Assembly: GCA_033060915.1 (NCBI GenBank)
Contig: CM065379.1
Span: forward strand, 79,501-143,500
Direction of reading: 5' to 3'
DNA: 64,000 nt
Origin: Euryodendron excelsum
Taxonomy: Eukaryota > Streptophyta > Magnoliopsida > Ericales > Pentaphylacaceae
In this document: positions 38,620 to 49,673 of the stretch, one piece after another
Position numbering within the stretch: the stretch's first letter is position 1
How the letters are laid out: each line of letters starts with the position of its first letter
Program-made: the position numbers and the translations under genes
Notes under the pieces: model-generated
The model's database searches: none
The model's input: only the letters and a program-made list of their open reading frames with translations
What the model was told of the DNA's origin: nothing

Positions 38620-39180
38620 TACTTGTGTGGAAACGACATAGAATCTGCTCGGTCAACATGCCGAGCAGAACCAGATGGCCTTAATGGCAATGACACAGAG
38701 TCTGCTGGGCCCATGTGCCAAGCAGAGCCAGACGGCCTTAATGGCAATGACACAGAATCATGGGTCGAGTCGAGCCAGATGGCCTTAATGGCAATGGCAT
38801 AGGCATAGAATCTGCTCAGTCAACGTGCCGAACAGAGCCAGACGGCCTTAATGGCAATGACACAGAATCTGCTCGGCCCATGTGCCGAGCAGAGCCAAAT
38901 GGCCTTAATGGCAATGGCGCAGAATCTGCTCAGCCCATGTGCCGAGCAGAGCCAGACGGCCTTAATGGCAATGATACAAAATCTAATCGGTCCTCCGGCC
39001 GAGTAGAGCCCGATGGCCTTAATGGCAATGGCACAGAATCTGCCCGGTCCTCCGGCCGAGCAGAGCTCGATGGCTTTATTGGCAATGGCATAGAATCTGC
39101 CCGGTCCTCCGGCCAAGCAGAGCCAAATGGCCCTAATAGCAAGGGCACAGCATCTGCTCAGCCCATGTTGCCGAGCATAT
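38620..39180. repeat. 57-bp tandem repeat with a hairpin in each unit
   Basis: About ten units of 57 bp (19 codons), each with GAATCTGCTCGG, a short spacer, CCGAGCAG and GGCCTTAATGGCAATG. The TGCTCGG and CCGAGCA arms form a 7-9 bp stem around a 6-7 base loop in most units. It lies just after the pol stop codon, between integrase and the antisense gene. Tandem repeats at this place are known in Tat/Ogre elements and can seed satellite DNA. Confidence 0.88.
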
Positions 39181-39433
39181 CCGGTTGACCCCCGGGACAT
39201 TAGCAACAATGTTGGACCTGTTCGGGCACCATTACCGATCAGGTCCACGTTAGCATTTACAAGCATTCTACAAGTCACTCCAATCAAACGCTTAGAAAAT
39301 ATAGCAGACACAAAGTATGAGAAGAAAATTTCATTGATGCAAGAAGGGTACAAAGGCAAAATGCCCATTTGCAAAAAAAGAAAAAAGAAAGAGAAACAAC
39401 TAGCAAAGCAAAACAAGGGGGCCCAGACTACAT

Positions 39434-41709
39434 TCAAGACTGAGCCTGCTCGGCAGCTTGTCCATCCTCGGCAGCAGCCCGCTGAGCCTCTTCGCTTTGA
39501 GCCCCCGCAGTGGCCTCCTACTGAGTCTCGGTGGTCTGGACTTCTCCAGCAATATTCAGTTGGGCCCTCTCTTCGCCCGCCTGATCTGCGGCATCCGGAC
39601 CGTCTGCAGGTGAGACTTCGTCAAGGGGATCCAGACCCGAGAAGTCCAAGTCAGGATATTTCTTGGACGCTTTCTTCCTGGCTGTCACAAAGCCGAGGAG
39701 GAAAGTGGGCTCCAATAGGGCCTGGAAGTCGTCCCCGTCCTTAAACTCCTGAATGGCTTCGACCTTAGCCTTCTTGAGCTCCTTGCTAAAGGTCGCTACA
39801 CACTTCTCCAGCTCGTGCCTTTTGGCCTCCTCGGCTGAGAAGTTTAGCAGCAGCTTGTTAGCCTGCCTTACAAGCCTTTCATTGTCGGCGCGAACCGACT
39901 GGAGCTCCTCCAGAGCAGAATCCCTCTCGATGCGGGCAGTGGAGGCATCGCCCTTTAGCGATTGAACCTCCTGGATGAGCGCCGAGCTAGCCGCCTTTTC
40001 CTCCTGAAGGGCCTTCTCCGAAGTCCCCAAACGGTGACCCAGAGCCATAACCCTGGCAAGAGACTGAAAATCGAACAAATGGAAGTTAAACGACTATTCA
40101 CTGGTCGAGGCAAAATGGAATGACAACGGAACAAGGGCTCACCTTAAACAGATCGTGGTTTGCATCCCTGACCAGCCACGAGTTCGAATGCTTGCTCAGC
40201 CTCTTGATGTCCGAGGGCTTTATTGCCTCTGCTGCCCTCTCCCAGGCCATGTCCAAGCTGTCTATAACATTGGTTGGGGCAGGAGTAGCCGGACTGGCAC
40301 GGGCCTGGGAGTCTGCCGACGCGACCGCACTGCGCCTCGGCTAAGATCCCTCTGAATACCCTAGAGGGGGCCTAACGACCACGGAGACTTGGCCCTTCCC
40401 CTTCTGGGGGACGCCTTCTTAGGAGGAGGAGGGGGGAGCTCCTTCTCTGCGTTAGTAGGCTTGGCGGTCTTCTGGCACTTGGATCGGCCTCTTCCTGGCC
40501 AAGTAGTTGATGTAGAAACTCATCGTCGTTGGCTCGAAAGTTGGCTGGGGTGCTTGGGGATTGGACTGGGCCGCTGCGGGATCGGCCTGACCAACAACAG
40601 GAGATTGGCGATTTGCAAAGAGAAGTCACAAGAGTCAAACCAGCATCAACATAACGAAAACAAAAATCTATTCACTCCTCTCATATTCTGCAACCAAAGC
40701 CTCTCTAGTCGGTTCGGGCCCCAAGAGATACTAGGCAAGTGCCTCGATGGTCACCAGGTCTTTCGCGGTCCGAAGCTCGTACTCTTGGACCTTCTTTATA
40801 GCCACCTTGTGCTCTGCAGATAGAAGGGGCTTAACCTGACCTGACACCCGTAGAACACCTAAGTCAGAACGGACGACACATAAAACAAATGAAAAAGGGA
40901 AGACTCAAGGAAAAGAACATACCCTTCTTACGTGGGTAACCCCATTGCCTGGGGATCCGAGCAGAGAAGTCTGTCTCCCAGGGGCAGAACTCCTAGCCCT
41001 CTCCGCTAATGAAAAAGAACTGGTCATTCCAATTCTTATGTGAAGAAGGAAGCTCGCCGATCAGATCAATTCTCACCGACTGACCTAAGAAGTACTAGTA
41101 GCCATTCCCACGCTTGGCCGACCTCTAGCAATATGAGAATTCCTCGGGCGTCACGTCCCTCCCATGGACGATCTGCCAGAGGATCATACAACCCCTCATG
41201 ATCGGCCAGGCGTTCGGCGAGAGCTGTTCGAAAAAAAGGCGTAACCTCTGCAGAATTTCTCTAAATGGCCGAGGAAACGGTATGCGAAGACCACCAGCTA
41301 GTGCGCCCTCGAAGATCGCTATCTCCCCCTCCCTGGCCAAGCACGCCCAATTCTTAGGGTTGGGAACCCTACACTTTACCCCTTTCGGTATCTGGTACAC
41401 CCGCCGAAGGGTAGTGACTTTTTCCCTATCGAGAGAGGAGGAAATCCCCATCGCTTTATACTCAGGGTCATCCTCTTCCTCCTCCTCTCCCGGCTCGACC
41501 TCCTGAGCTCGGGCAACAACCTCAGTAGGCTGATCCCATCCTTCCCTGACACCAGAGTGGGCGGCCCCGGCCTCCCTTGATTCTGGAACTTCCTGGGACC
41601 CCCCGAAGTTCCCCACAGAGGCCTCCTCCTGGGTCTGACGCCTCACGACTCGATACCCGTTAGAATCAGTCTCTTCCCAGTCCGAGCTAACGCCCTCCAG
41701 GTTTGACAT
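39434..41709 (-). pseudogene. Antisense gene of the Tat-like element, gypsy-type transposon domain plus coiled coil
   Basis: Reads against gag-pol. The start ATG at 41709 gives MSNLEGVSSDWEETDSNGY, then an acidic linker, then RVYQIPKGVKCRVPNPK and GLRIPFPRPFREILQRLRLF followed by FFEQLSPNAWPIMRGCMIL, which resemble the plant 'putative gypsy type transposon' domain (PF04195-like). After a TAG at 41125 the same frame continues to GELPSSHKNWNDQFFF with two more TAGs. A donor GTATGT follows 40923 and an acceptor CAG precedes 40840. The next exon has HKVAIKKVQEYELRTAKD, and later exons a long Glu/Lys/Ala-rich coiled coil (about 39520-40055). A TAG at 39518 precedes the natural TGA at 39434-39436. 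Most stops fit CAG or TGG codons. Exon limits in the middle are uncertain. Confidence 0.72.
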
Positions 41710-42348
41710 TGTGCCCAAGGACCTACAACTCTCAATCCTATCAAACACTGGCTTGAACAATTCACACAAGTCCCCAAGGACGGATTCTAAGAATTTTGGC
41801 CTATCAACAAACCTCGAAAGGTCCGGAATCTGGCCCCTTCTCTCAAATACCAACACACAACAGGTAATCAACCAGTACATACAACCAAGGAACTAGGCTT
41901 ACTAGGATTCGAAGTGCCGGCGACAAGTTTCGAAGCAAGCCGGCGGTGAGACGCGAAGAATAGTGCCCTTTCAACTGGCTGGAGGCGACGGAGATGACAC
42001 TGGGGATGACGAAGGAGGTTTTTTTTTTCTCTCTCTCTCTCTCTGTGTATTTGGTAAAAAGCTCTAAAGGAAAATGGGGGCAACAGCCTCACAAAACTCC
42101 CCCCACGTCTTTGAAATTAATGGCCCAGATGGCCTGCGGTGATAGGATGCCAATGGCTGAAAAGCGACGCGTCTTTTCGACTACTGACCACCAATCCCTG
42201 GCTGTCACGTGGCGGCATGTGAAGCGACGCAACAGCACCCATCATCATTGTGCCGCCCGCGCTATAAATGCGCTCCGTGTTTTGTGGTGGGGCCACCCTA
42301 TGGAATTCCTCTGACCCCGAGCAGATGGCCAGATGAATTGGGGGCATC

Positions 42349-42977
42349 TGGTGATGATGGTTTCTCGACCAGACTAAGGGCCGCATTGTTTGTCGACCGG
42401 CACCGACTAGACCACGCCTTTCCCATGCCATCTTTCCTTTGCCCGACCAGGTCTCCTAACGGTTCGTCCTCGACCTCCCGAGCAAAATGGATTCCCGGAA
42501 CTGTACTTCGATCGGGTCTGTCCCCGACCGTGACAATAGGGCCCACGCTTGACATCGGACACCCTGTCATACATTTCGGGCATGGGCGTGGCGTGTACCA
42601 GCAACAATCGTCATGCCTCTGACACCGTTCTGACACACGCCACCCTAGAGTGTAGGGATGACCCTCTCAAGTGTTCTGACACCGCTCTGACCCTCCAACT
42701 AGAGGCTGCCACGTGGAGAGACCACCTGCCACTCTCATGCAAACATACAAGGGGAATACTCAACCCCTTCGCAGGTACGCTAAGACACAACCCAGAAGGG
42801 AACCCTAAGACATTATCTTTCTTTCTATCAACTTGATCTCTTTGAATCTAACTTGAACACCGGAGGGCCTTTGGCTGCCACCACATCGTTGGGCTTAGTG
42901 CAGGAGATCACCAACCAGCTAGAGGGGATTTCATCTCGGACCTAGGGGCAAGCCACCACGAGTTTGCTACATCATCA
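42349..42977 (+). repeat. 3' LTR of the Tat-like element
   Basis: 629 bp, the partner of 20446-21074, ending ...CATCATCA directly before the second ACTAT. A short purine stretch, ATTGGGGGCA, lies 4-14 bases upstream as the polypurine tract. Confidence 0.92.
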
Positions 42978-43355
42978 ACTATTAATCACAACCCAAAAAA
43001 AAAATTTCCTAGTCACTGATAGCGCAATTAACTTCCATACATATGCATAATATAGGGAAAATACTATTCGTTTAGAAAATTTGTACAAAAAACTTCACAG
43101 CAATAATGTAGCGATGTTGTTTTTGTAATTAAGAGCCACTATTACTCACAAGGAACATAAACTTATATGTAGATTTTTAAAGAAAAAATAACTATTTAAG
43201 TTGATATTTATAAATTTTTACGAGAAAATTTGAGAAATATTTCTCAAATTGTATAAAAATAAAATTTTTAATTATATAAGAGGGGCAATTGTAAATTTTC
43301 AAAAGAGGCAAAGTCAAAAAAAATTTCCAAACTATAAGCGCGCACCTCCACACCC

Positions 43356-43356
<1 letters not shown>

Positions 43357-43387
<31 letters not shown>
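43357..43387. repeat. Poly(C) homopolymer, 31 bases
   Basis: Uninterrupted C run about 620 bases upstream of the membrane-protein gene, flanked by GGCGGCG. The open frames through it are poly-Pro or poly-Gly products. Confidence 0.95.
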
Positions 43388-43389
<2 letters not shown>

Positions 43390-43506
43390 CGGCGCTTCGT
43401 AGAAGTCCATTTTCATTTCTTGTGGGCCCCTCCAGCCAGAGACTTACAAGTCTATTTTCATTTCTATTAGATCTTCTGGGCCCCTCCACTCCAACCGGAG
43501 ACTTAC

Positions 43507-43869
43507 AAGTCTATTTTCATTTCTATTAGATCTTCTGGGCCCCTCCAGCCAGAGACTAGGAAATGTTGCAGAGACTAAGAAAAGTTCATGACAAAGTGCG
43601 GACTGTTTCTTTTTTCCACCATATCAAGGATCTGATTTAAATCTGTCATTCTTCGCACAAAATGCAGCCTATCATAGTAACAGAGCCAAGTCTATTTTCA
43701 TTTCTATTAGATCCTCTGGGCCCCTCCAGCCAGAGACTAGGAAATGTTGCAGAGACTAAGAAATGTTCATGATAAAGTGAGGACTGTTTCTTTTTTCCAA
43801 CATATCAACGATCTGATTTAAATCTGTCATTCTTCGCACAAAATGCAGGCTATCATAGTAACAGAGCCA
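43507..43869. repeat. Tandemly duplicated promoter segment, about 181 bp x2
   Basis: 43507-43687 and 43688-43869 are near-identical, running from AAGTCTATTTTCATTTC to AACAGAGCC. The first 50-65 bases, around TCTATTAGATCTTCTGGGCCCC, also occur once more just upstream (about 43420-43506). The duplication lies directly upstream of the TATA box of the membrane-protein gene; the dead copy has only one related segment (12481-12545). Confidence 0.9.
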
Positions 43870-43920
43870 GCCAACCCAATACAACACAACACAACACAAC
43901 AGCATCATCAGAGCTGCTGA

Positions 43921-43934
43921 TATATATATATATA
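43921..43934 (+). promoter_or_regulatory. TATA box of the membrane-protein gene
   Basis: Seven TA repeats 74-87 bases upstream of the chosen ATG and 50 bases after the promoter duplication. A short upstream frame (ATG AAA TGA at 43951) lies in the presumed leader. Confidence 0.55.
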
Positions 43935-44007
43935 GTCTGCGAACTCCCATATGAAATGAAACAGATGATATAGATTAGGCTAATTAAAGACGAGGAGGGT
44001 TGTGAAG

Positions 44008-45577
44008 ATGCCGAACGGACACCGGACGAATGTCAGAGTCGACGAGAAGTGAGTCCCTTTTTTCTTTTTTTCATTTTGTGCTACTGTTTTTCTTTCGTAT
44101 TTTTCTCTGTTTTTGTTTCGAGATGGAATATGTTTTGCCATTTTTGGAGTTTTAGATACTGTTTTATATCTCTAAATTTTTATTGATATGATCTATTAAA
44201 GAGCATAGAATTTGGTTGGGCTTTCGACTTTCTATTCTTCAGATACAGCAATACATGGTCATATTTATTCAGACACGAAGCAGTAATATTTCTTAATTTC
44301 TCAATAGTTTTTTTCTTTTTTATTAACAATAACTCTTGTAATTACACAAAAGGACTGCTAGTCTGGACATTTACTTGCTCGTGAGTCTCTGACAAGCAAT
44401 CACAATTTCCCGTTTCTACATATGATTGATTCACTTTCTCCTGATGGCTGGCTCCTAATTAATTAGAAAATTAAAAGCCTTGGGATATATTTGATTCATA
44501 TATTATTTGCAGCACTTTGGCATAATTGACCAGAAAATCTTTGACCATGAATAAATTATGGAATTACTCAAATACATTTTTATTTCATATTTGAAAAATC
44601 TGTATCTGAGTTGTTTATCCGAGGTATGCAATAGTTCTTAGGCTGTCATTTCATCCGAAGTGTGGCATAATTTTTTTTCACTTTCACGGTGAGTGATAGG
44701 AGAATAGTTTCAATACTCGCACGGGTATAAACTCTTTTTGGGATGTTAACTTAGAGGAAATTAGCTAAAAAATTTCCATTATTTGTTCTAAAGAAAATTT
44801 CTAATCTTATGTAATTCTTCACTAAAATTACGTGACAATGATAGTTTTTTAAAATATAAGCAACTTTGACGAGTCCTTAGGATTTGGTTTCAAATAGTTT
44901 TGATTGAAATTATTTAATTTTCAATTATGAAGCTTTTAGATACACCTCCCTTAAATACTAATATTTTTTTATTGAAGTATTATTGGCATTACATTTTTTT
45001 AACTTGTATTTCCCTCAAATTTATTTGAGACATGAATGTCTCTAAATAGAAGAAGTTTTGTTTTATTTTTCCTAACATGTGATTGAAAGTAATTTCTTTT
45101 TTCTCTTGTGATGATAGCGCAAGCGAACAAGATCGCAATTCTTCTTCCACCGCATTTCACGCCATTTTCATCCTTCTCATTTCGACTCTAAGTACCCTCC
45201 TCCAATTGAAGTATCAAAGCAAGAACCGTTCTCCATTTGAAACTCACTACAGAATTATGGTAGCCTTCGTTATTGCCATAGTTGTTTATGCAATAGCATT
45301 AGCGGCTGAAATATTTACTCGAACTCAATATAGAAGCTATCATGTTATTTGTGGCCGCTTTAGTCTTTTCTCAGGAGCTCTTGCCTCAATTTTACTACTA
45401 CTAAATGTTGTCCCAATTTTCGGGTGGTTTCTTTTGATCTCATGGGCCATTCTCCTCGTAAGGGTATTGTGGGACTCGCATGTTGAATCACTTTACTATC
45501 AAGCATTGTTGAATGTGTTACATATGCTCATGATGGATCATAACTTGAGGGCGCAACAACAGCGGTTGCCGGTGTGA
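44008..45577 (+). CDS. Uncharacterised four-helix membrane protein, two exons, 166 aa
   Basis: Exon 1 is 44008-44048 (MPNGHRTNVRVDE plus two bases), with donor GTGAGT. Exon 2 is 45118-45577, after acceptor ATAG; the split codon gives Asn and the 501-base coding sequence closes at TGA. The start is the first ATG that joins in frame. Hydrophobic segments are near residues 27-44, 60-80, 95-115 and 116-131; the loop between the first two is KYQSKNRSPFETHYR. The C-terminus ALLNVLHMLMMDHNLRAQQQ is identical over most of its length to the dead copy, as are SYHV, CGR, SLFSGALASILL and FETHY, suggesting constrained positions. No signal peptide beyond the first helix. I do not recognise the family or its function. 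Its pseudogene lies at 12813-16779. Confidence 0.8.
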
Positions 45578-45640
45578 ATGATGGTTTTTTTACCTATAGA
45601 TTCACAATGCAAAGAAACTAGGTTCTCAAAAATGTTGCCA

Positions 45641-45646
45641 AATAAA
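45641..45646 (+). terminator. Candidate poly(A) signal of the membrane-protein gene
   Basis: AATAAA 64 bases after the stop codon. Positional evidence only. Confidence 0.45.
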
Positions 45647-45659
45647 AATTGTTCTCAAA

Positions 45660-46740
45660 TGTAATTTGGGAGTAATGTTTATTATGTTATGAATGTAACT
45701 CAGAGGTTCCACTATGTTGATGATAGCACAATTGGTTTAGATAGTTTGATATGTATTGCTGACTTTGTTTCTTAATATATTAAAATTTTGAGATAATTGG
45801 TGACTTTAATATGATAACAAACCCCTGTTCCAGAAAGTCCTTGTTTAAATTTCCAAATCTTTTTTTGTCCTTCCGTTGTGTTTTTTATTGTGAAGCTTGT
45901 TCTTGCTCTATGCTTTTGTACATAAGTCATTATTCAAGTATTTCTTTGTCCTTCTATTGTGTTTGTTTTTATGCACTCTATTTTTTGCACTTATGTGCAC
46001 CCTATTCAATTTATTGTGTAACTTTGTTATGGATAACAAAATTACAGTATGACTTAGACTTCTGAGGAGGGAATTTATTAAGATTTATTTATTTTTTATT
46101 TTTTATTTTTGTGGTGATGGTTGGCCCATAGGCCCAGATCAAAAACACCGGCCGAGCCGAGCCCTGGGCTGGAGTCCTAACACCACTCAGACATGCCCCT
46201 CATGGCTCATGGGGGTTTGAACCCGAACCTCCCCACTAGTCCCCAGTTAGAGAGTCCGTTTATTACTTCCAAACTTACGTGGGCAAACTGAATTCATAAA
46301 GGAAAAAAACAAAAAAAAAAACTTTTAATTGCCGCAGGCTTCATTCTACTCGTATTGAACTATTTGTATTTGAGTTGAACTTGAGGTATCTCAGTACAAT
46401 CTGGTCCATAGCCGTCTTTACAAGAATCGGTCTTATACGCTAAACTTAGTAAGATTATTTAGTTTAAATAATGAGCTCTGCTTGGCTATGTTTCAAGAAT
46501 GGAAAATTTTCTGTTAAATGGTTAGGCCAGCATACATTTTTCTATCTCATGGTCCCAAGTAGGCCTCTCAGTTAATCGGGTTTAATTTAAATCCGATCCG
46601 ATGATTGGACATATCCAAACCCGGATGATCCGATTATCAGTCGGATCGATTAAATCCATATCCGATTCGATCCGATCCGATAATGTGTTTTCATCAGTAG
46701 ACCATGAGTCCCTCTTGACTCAGTAACTCACAACAAACCT
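45660..46740. other. Non-coding region with repeat fragments
   Basis: No gene seen. At 46090-46270 there is a GC-richer block (around GGCCCATAGGCCCAGATC and CCCGAACCTCCCC) that differs in composition from its surroundings and looks like a dispersed-repeat fragment. At 46570-46690 TCCGATCCGA-type motifs are repeated. Confidence 0.45.
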
Positions 46741-46811
46741 AAAATGGCATTAGAAGGTGGGGTGTACTCACCTTTTCAACCACCACCACCAGTCTTCATG
46801 GATTACTCCGG

Positions 46812-47000
46812 TTACCGGAATAGTTGCCGGAGAAACAAGAGACCGGCCAAGACTTGTCTGTCTTCCAACGAGAACGCAGCCACAAGAACCACGATGCTAG
46901 CCAGTAAAACAACTAGGCAGCCGGAGATGAGCGGCGGGAAAAGGTGCATCATGCAGCATGATTTCTGCTTCTTCTTTATCGTTGAAGTAAAGAGAGCCAT
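46812..47000 (-). CDS. Possible small membrane peptide, 62 aa
   Basis: ATG-started frame: a basic N-terminus (TIKKKQKSCC), then a clear hydrophobic segment LISGCLVVLLASIVVLVAAF at about residues 24-43, then a short polar-hydrophobic tail ending RQLFR. The layout suits a signal-anchored small peptide. The minus strand has AAGAATATATCACC about 45 bases before the ATG, a weak TATA-like motif. I do not recognise a family, and a chance frame is quite possible. The overlapping plus-strand frame (46744-47079) starts with ATG but looks less protein-like. Confidence 0.3.
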   Translation of the reverse strand: MALFTSTIKKKQKSCCMMHLFPPLISGCLVVLLASIVVLVAAFSLEDRQVLAGLLFLRQLFR

Positions 47001-47009
47001 TTGTGAGTC

Positions 47010-49629
47010 TAGTGAGAGTGAGAGGTCGGTGATATATTCTTGGGGTTGGGGAACCTTTTTTTGGTTGGTAATGCATTAGCATCTCGAGTCCCAAGCCCCA
47101 CTTTGCTGCCAATTGGGTTAACTGAGTTAACAACAAGAAAAGGTGAATACATTATATACATAAACAAATACACATACACAAAGTTTATAAGAAAAAAATA
47201 TATATATATATATAATCTGAGAGAGATTTTTTTCCTTCAAATCTTGTGTTGTCCAATCGTGTCATAAAACCTTTAAAGAAAAGTTACTGCATGTTACAGG
47301 AGCTATGACTGTTTTTGCTTGAGATAGCACTTGGTTTTTGGAAAACTTGAGTGCAACATTGTTTTTTTTTTTTTTTAAGTTTAATTAGGATGAAATTACG
47401 ATAGAATAAGTAATATTATATTAAAAATGTTAAATTATTAAAAAAATTAATTTAAAATTATAATATAACTATTTAATATTATTTTAATATATTATAATAA
47501 TAAAAAAGAATAAAATGTTATTTTTGAACTTATTACAAAAAAAAGGGATAAGTAATACCACTTCTTTATGGTATCATTTATCTCTCATTTTAAGAGATTA
47601 ATAATTTGGAAGGATGAGTAATCTTTCATTACTTTTTTATTCTAAACATAAAATTAAATGGCCCTAAAAATGACATATCCAATCTTTTACCATGTATCCC
47701 AACCAAACATCCTCTAAAGGTTGATGCAGACAACAAATTGAACATGTTCTACATAAAATATATATAGCATGATTGATTTGTAGTGAACTGGTCAGTGCTG
47801 CATCGGCATCCATCTTCTAAATTTGTGCTCTCTCTATGTATACAAATACATATGTATGTACTAGTGGGGGCCACATGGAATTTAGCTTTCATGTTTTATA
47901 ACTCTCAATTCAAACCGAAATGCTTATCTTCTCTCTTCTGGGTTGGTGTCTCACTCTCACTCTCTTGGTAGGAAGAGGCCAAAGAGGGTGTGAGAGGGAA
48001 TGCCTATAAGTTTTGGCCTTCGATAGTAAAGGCAAATGGAGACTAAAGATGGGAATCGCTCAAAGCTACTACTACTCTTCCTATTCCTTAGGAGTTAGGA
48101 GAGAGGTTTCCTTTGGATTTTTTGGGGGAGAGTTTGGTTACATCGAATGAGAAGTGAGGACATGCACTGGTTGTCAAAAGGTAAACAACAACCAGTAATC
48201 TCTTTCTCAAACAAAACTTATATTTATTTTCTATTTTTTTACCTCTGGTCATTGGAAAAGAAGCATAAACTTCTACAATAAATAGTCAACCTCCTGGTGA
48301 GATAAATAATTTTTTTTATTTGGTGTAAACCAAAAACTTTAATGTTGGGTTGAAACCAGCATGATAACGCATGTACTCACAGGAAACAAAAAAATAAAAT
48401 AAAATTTTAAAATGGGTCGCGTCGGATAATCGGGTAGGATACCCGATGTGCTCTGGTTCGAACTTCTAAGAATTTTTTTTTATTTATTTTAAAAACATTA
48501 TAATACAATGACATGTTGGGATCAAGTGGGTCAACTTGGACCTGACTGTTATATAAATTGGGTTGGAAGATGTTAAACTAAACTGGGCTAATTTGTTTTA
48601 AAAGGTCAAAAATCTAAATCCAAACTCTTCAAATTATAACTCTGGTTGGTCTGATGGAAAGATTGGTTTAAAAGTTGTCACCTAATCTCAAGACAAAATA
48701 TTATTAATTTTCATGTCAGTACTATTTTTTTGAAGCTTACTTGGATAGTAATGGCAGTCGAAGTGTCCTAAGTTCTTTTTTTTTATTTTTTTATTACCAT
48801 TGGAAGTTTCCTGGTTGAAACCTAATTCAACAAGAAATATTTATTTCACTGATTAACAAACGACTCTTATGCTGTATTTAGATTCCAGATTTATAGGAAA
48901 AACGAAAAAGGATGAGAAATGAAATTATTGTTGTGAATTGGTTGCAAGGGAAAGTGATAAGTAAAAGAAAACAAAAGAGAAATTAGTGAAGAAAGCATGT
49001 TCTCTCATTCTCTTTGCAGTGTTATTAATAAGTGCCTATTAATTTCTTTCTCATTTTTTTCAATGTAACTAGACAAGAGCCTAAAATTGTTAAATGCTAT
49101 GTTTGGATCACAAATTTATTGAGAGACAAAAAAAGGGAACATGATAGATTCAAGAGTAATAAGACTTAGTGAAGCACTACTAACAAAAGAGCCCAACTTT
49201 TTGAAAAAAAAATTTTCCCCACCTATTGTAGCTTAGGAAAAAAGATGACTTTTATGCTATGGTTAGATCTTGGATTTGTGAACAGAAAAAAATAGTAAAA
49301 TGATAAAAATAAAAAATAAAAAGAAAATAAAGTGAAATATTTGTCAAAAAAATTCAATTTGTTATTTGATTACATATAAATAATAAACACGATGTCATTT
49401 TATTTCCCTTTCTCTTGATAAATTAAAGATCCAAACATAGCATTAAGTTTTTTCTTCTCGTTTAGTGTATGATGACTTCTAAGTTCTAACAGTTTGTTTG
49501 GAACTTGTGAAAAGGAAGATAAAGGAAAGAAAAATAATTATTTCCTTCCCTATTTGATTCTATATAGGAGAAAGGCAAAAGAACAGAGAGAAAAACGAGG
49601 GAAATGGAGGAAAAACAAGGGAGGAAAAG

Positions 49630-49673
<44 letters not shown>

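Larger units (their letters stand above)
20446..42977 (+). mobile_element. Tat-like Ty3/gypsy retrotransposon with two nested insertions
   Basis: A complete but dead element of 22,532 bp. The LTRs are 20446-21074 and 42349-42977, both 629 bp, starting TGGTGATGATGG. The 5-bp target duplication ACTAT is at 20441-20445 and 42978-42982. A PBS follows the 5' LTR after two bases. Order: gag, protease, RT, RNase H, a second RNase H-like domain, integrase, a 57-bp tandem repeat, an antisense gene, 3' LTR. The second RNase H and an antisense gene downstream of pol are hallmarks of the Tat lineage. Without the nested insertions (5,027 and 7,013 bp plus one 5-bp target copy each) the element is 10,482 bp. 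LTRs differ visibly, by eye several percent, so the insertion is not recent. Confidence 0.93.
43585..49205. repeat. Segmental duplication carrying the intact membrane-protein gene
   Basis: Partner of 12475-18790, in the same order and orientation. The best matching distal blocks are 48545-48720 (around AAGATGTTAAACTAAAC) and 49140-49205 (AAGAGTAATAAGACTTA). The Tat element now separates the copies. Confidence 0.72.

Noticed and set aside
43192..43489. Three frames across the poly(C) run
   Set aside because: Homopolymer products upstream of the real gene; no conserved sequence.
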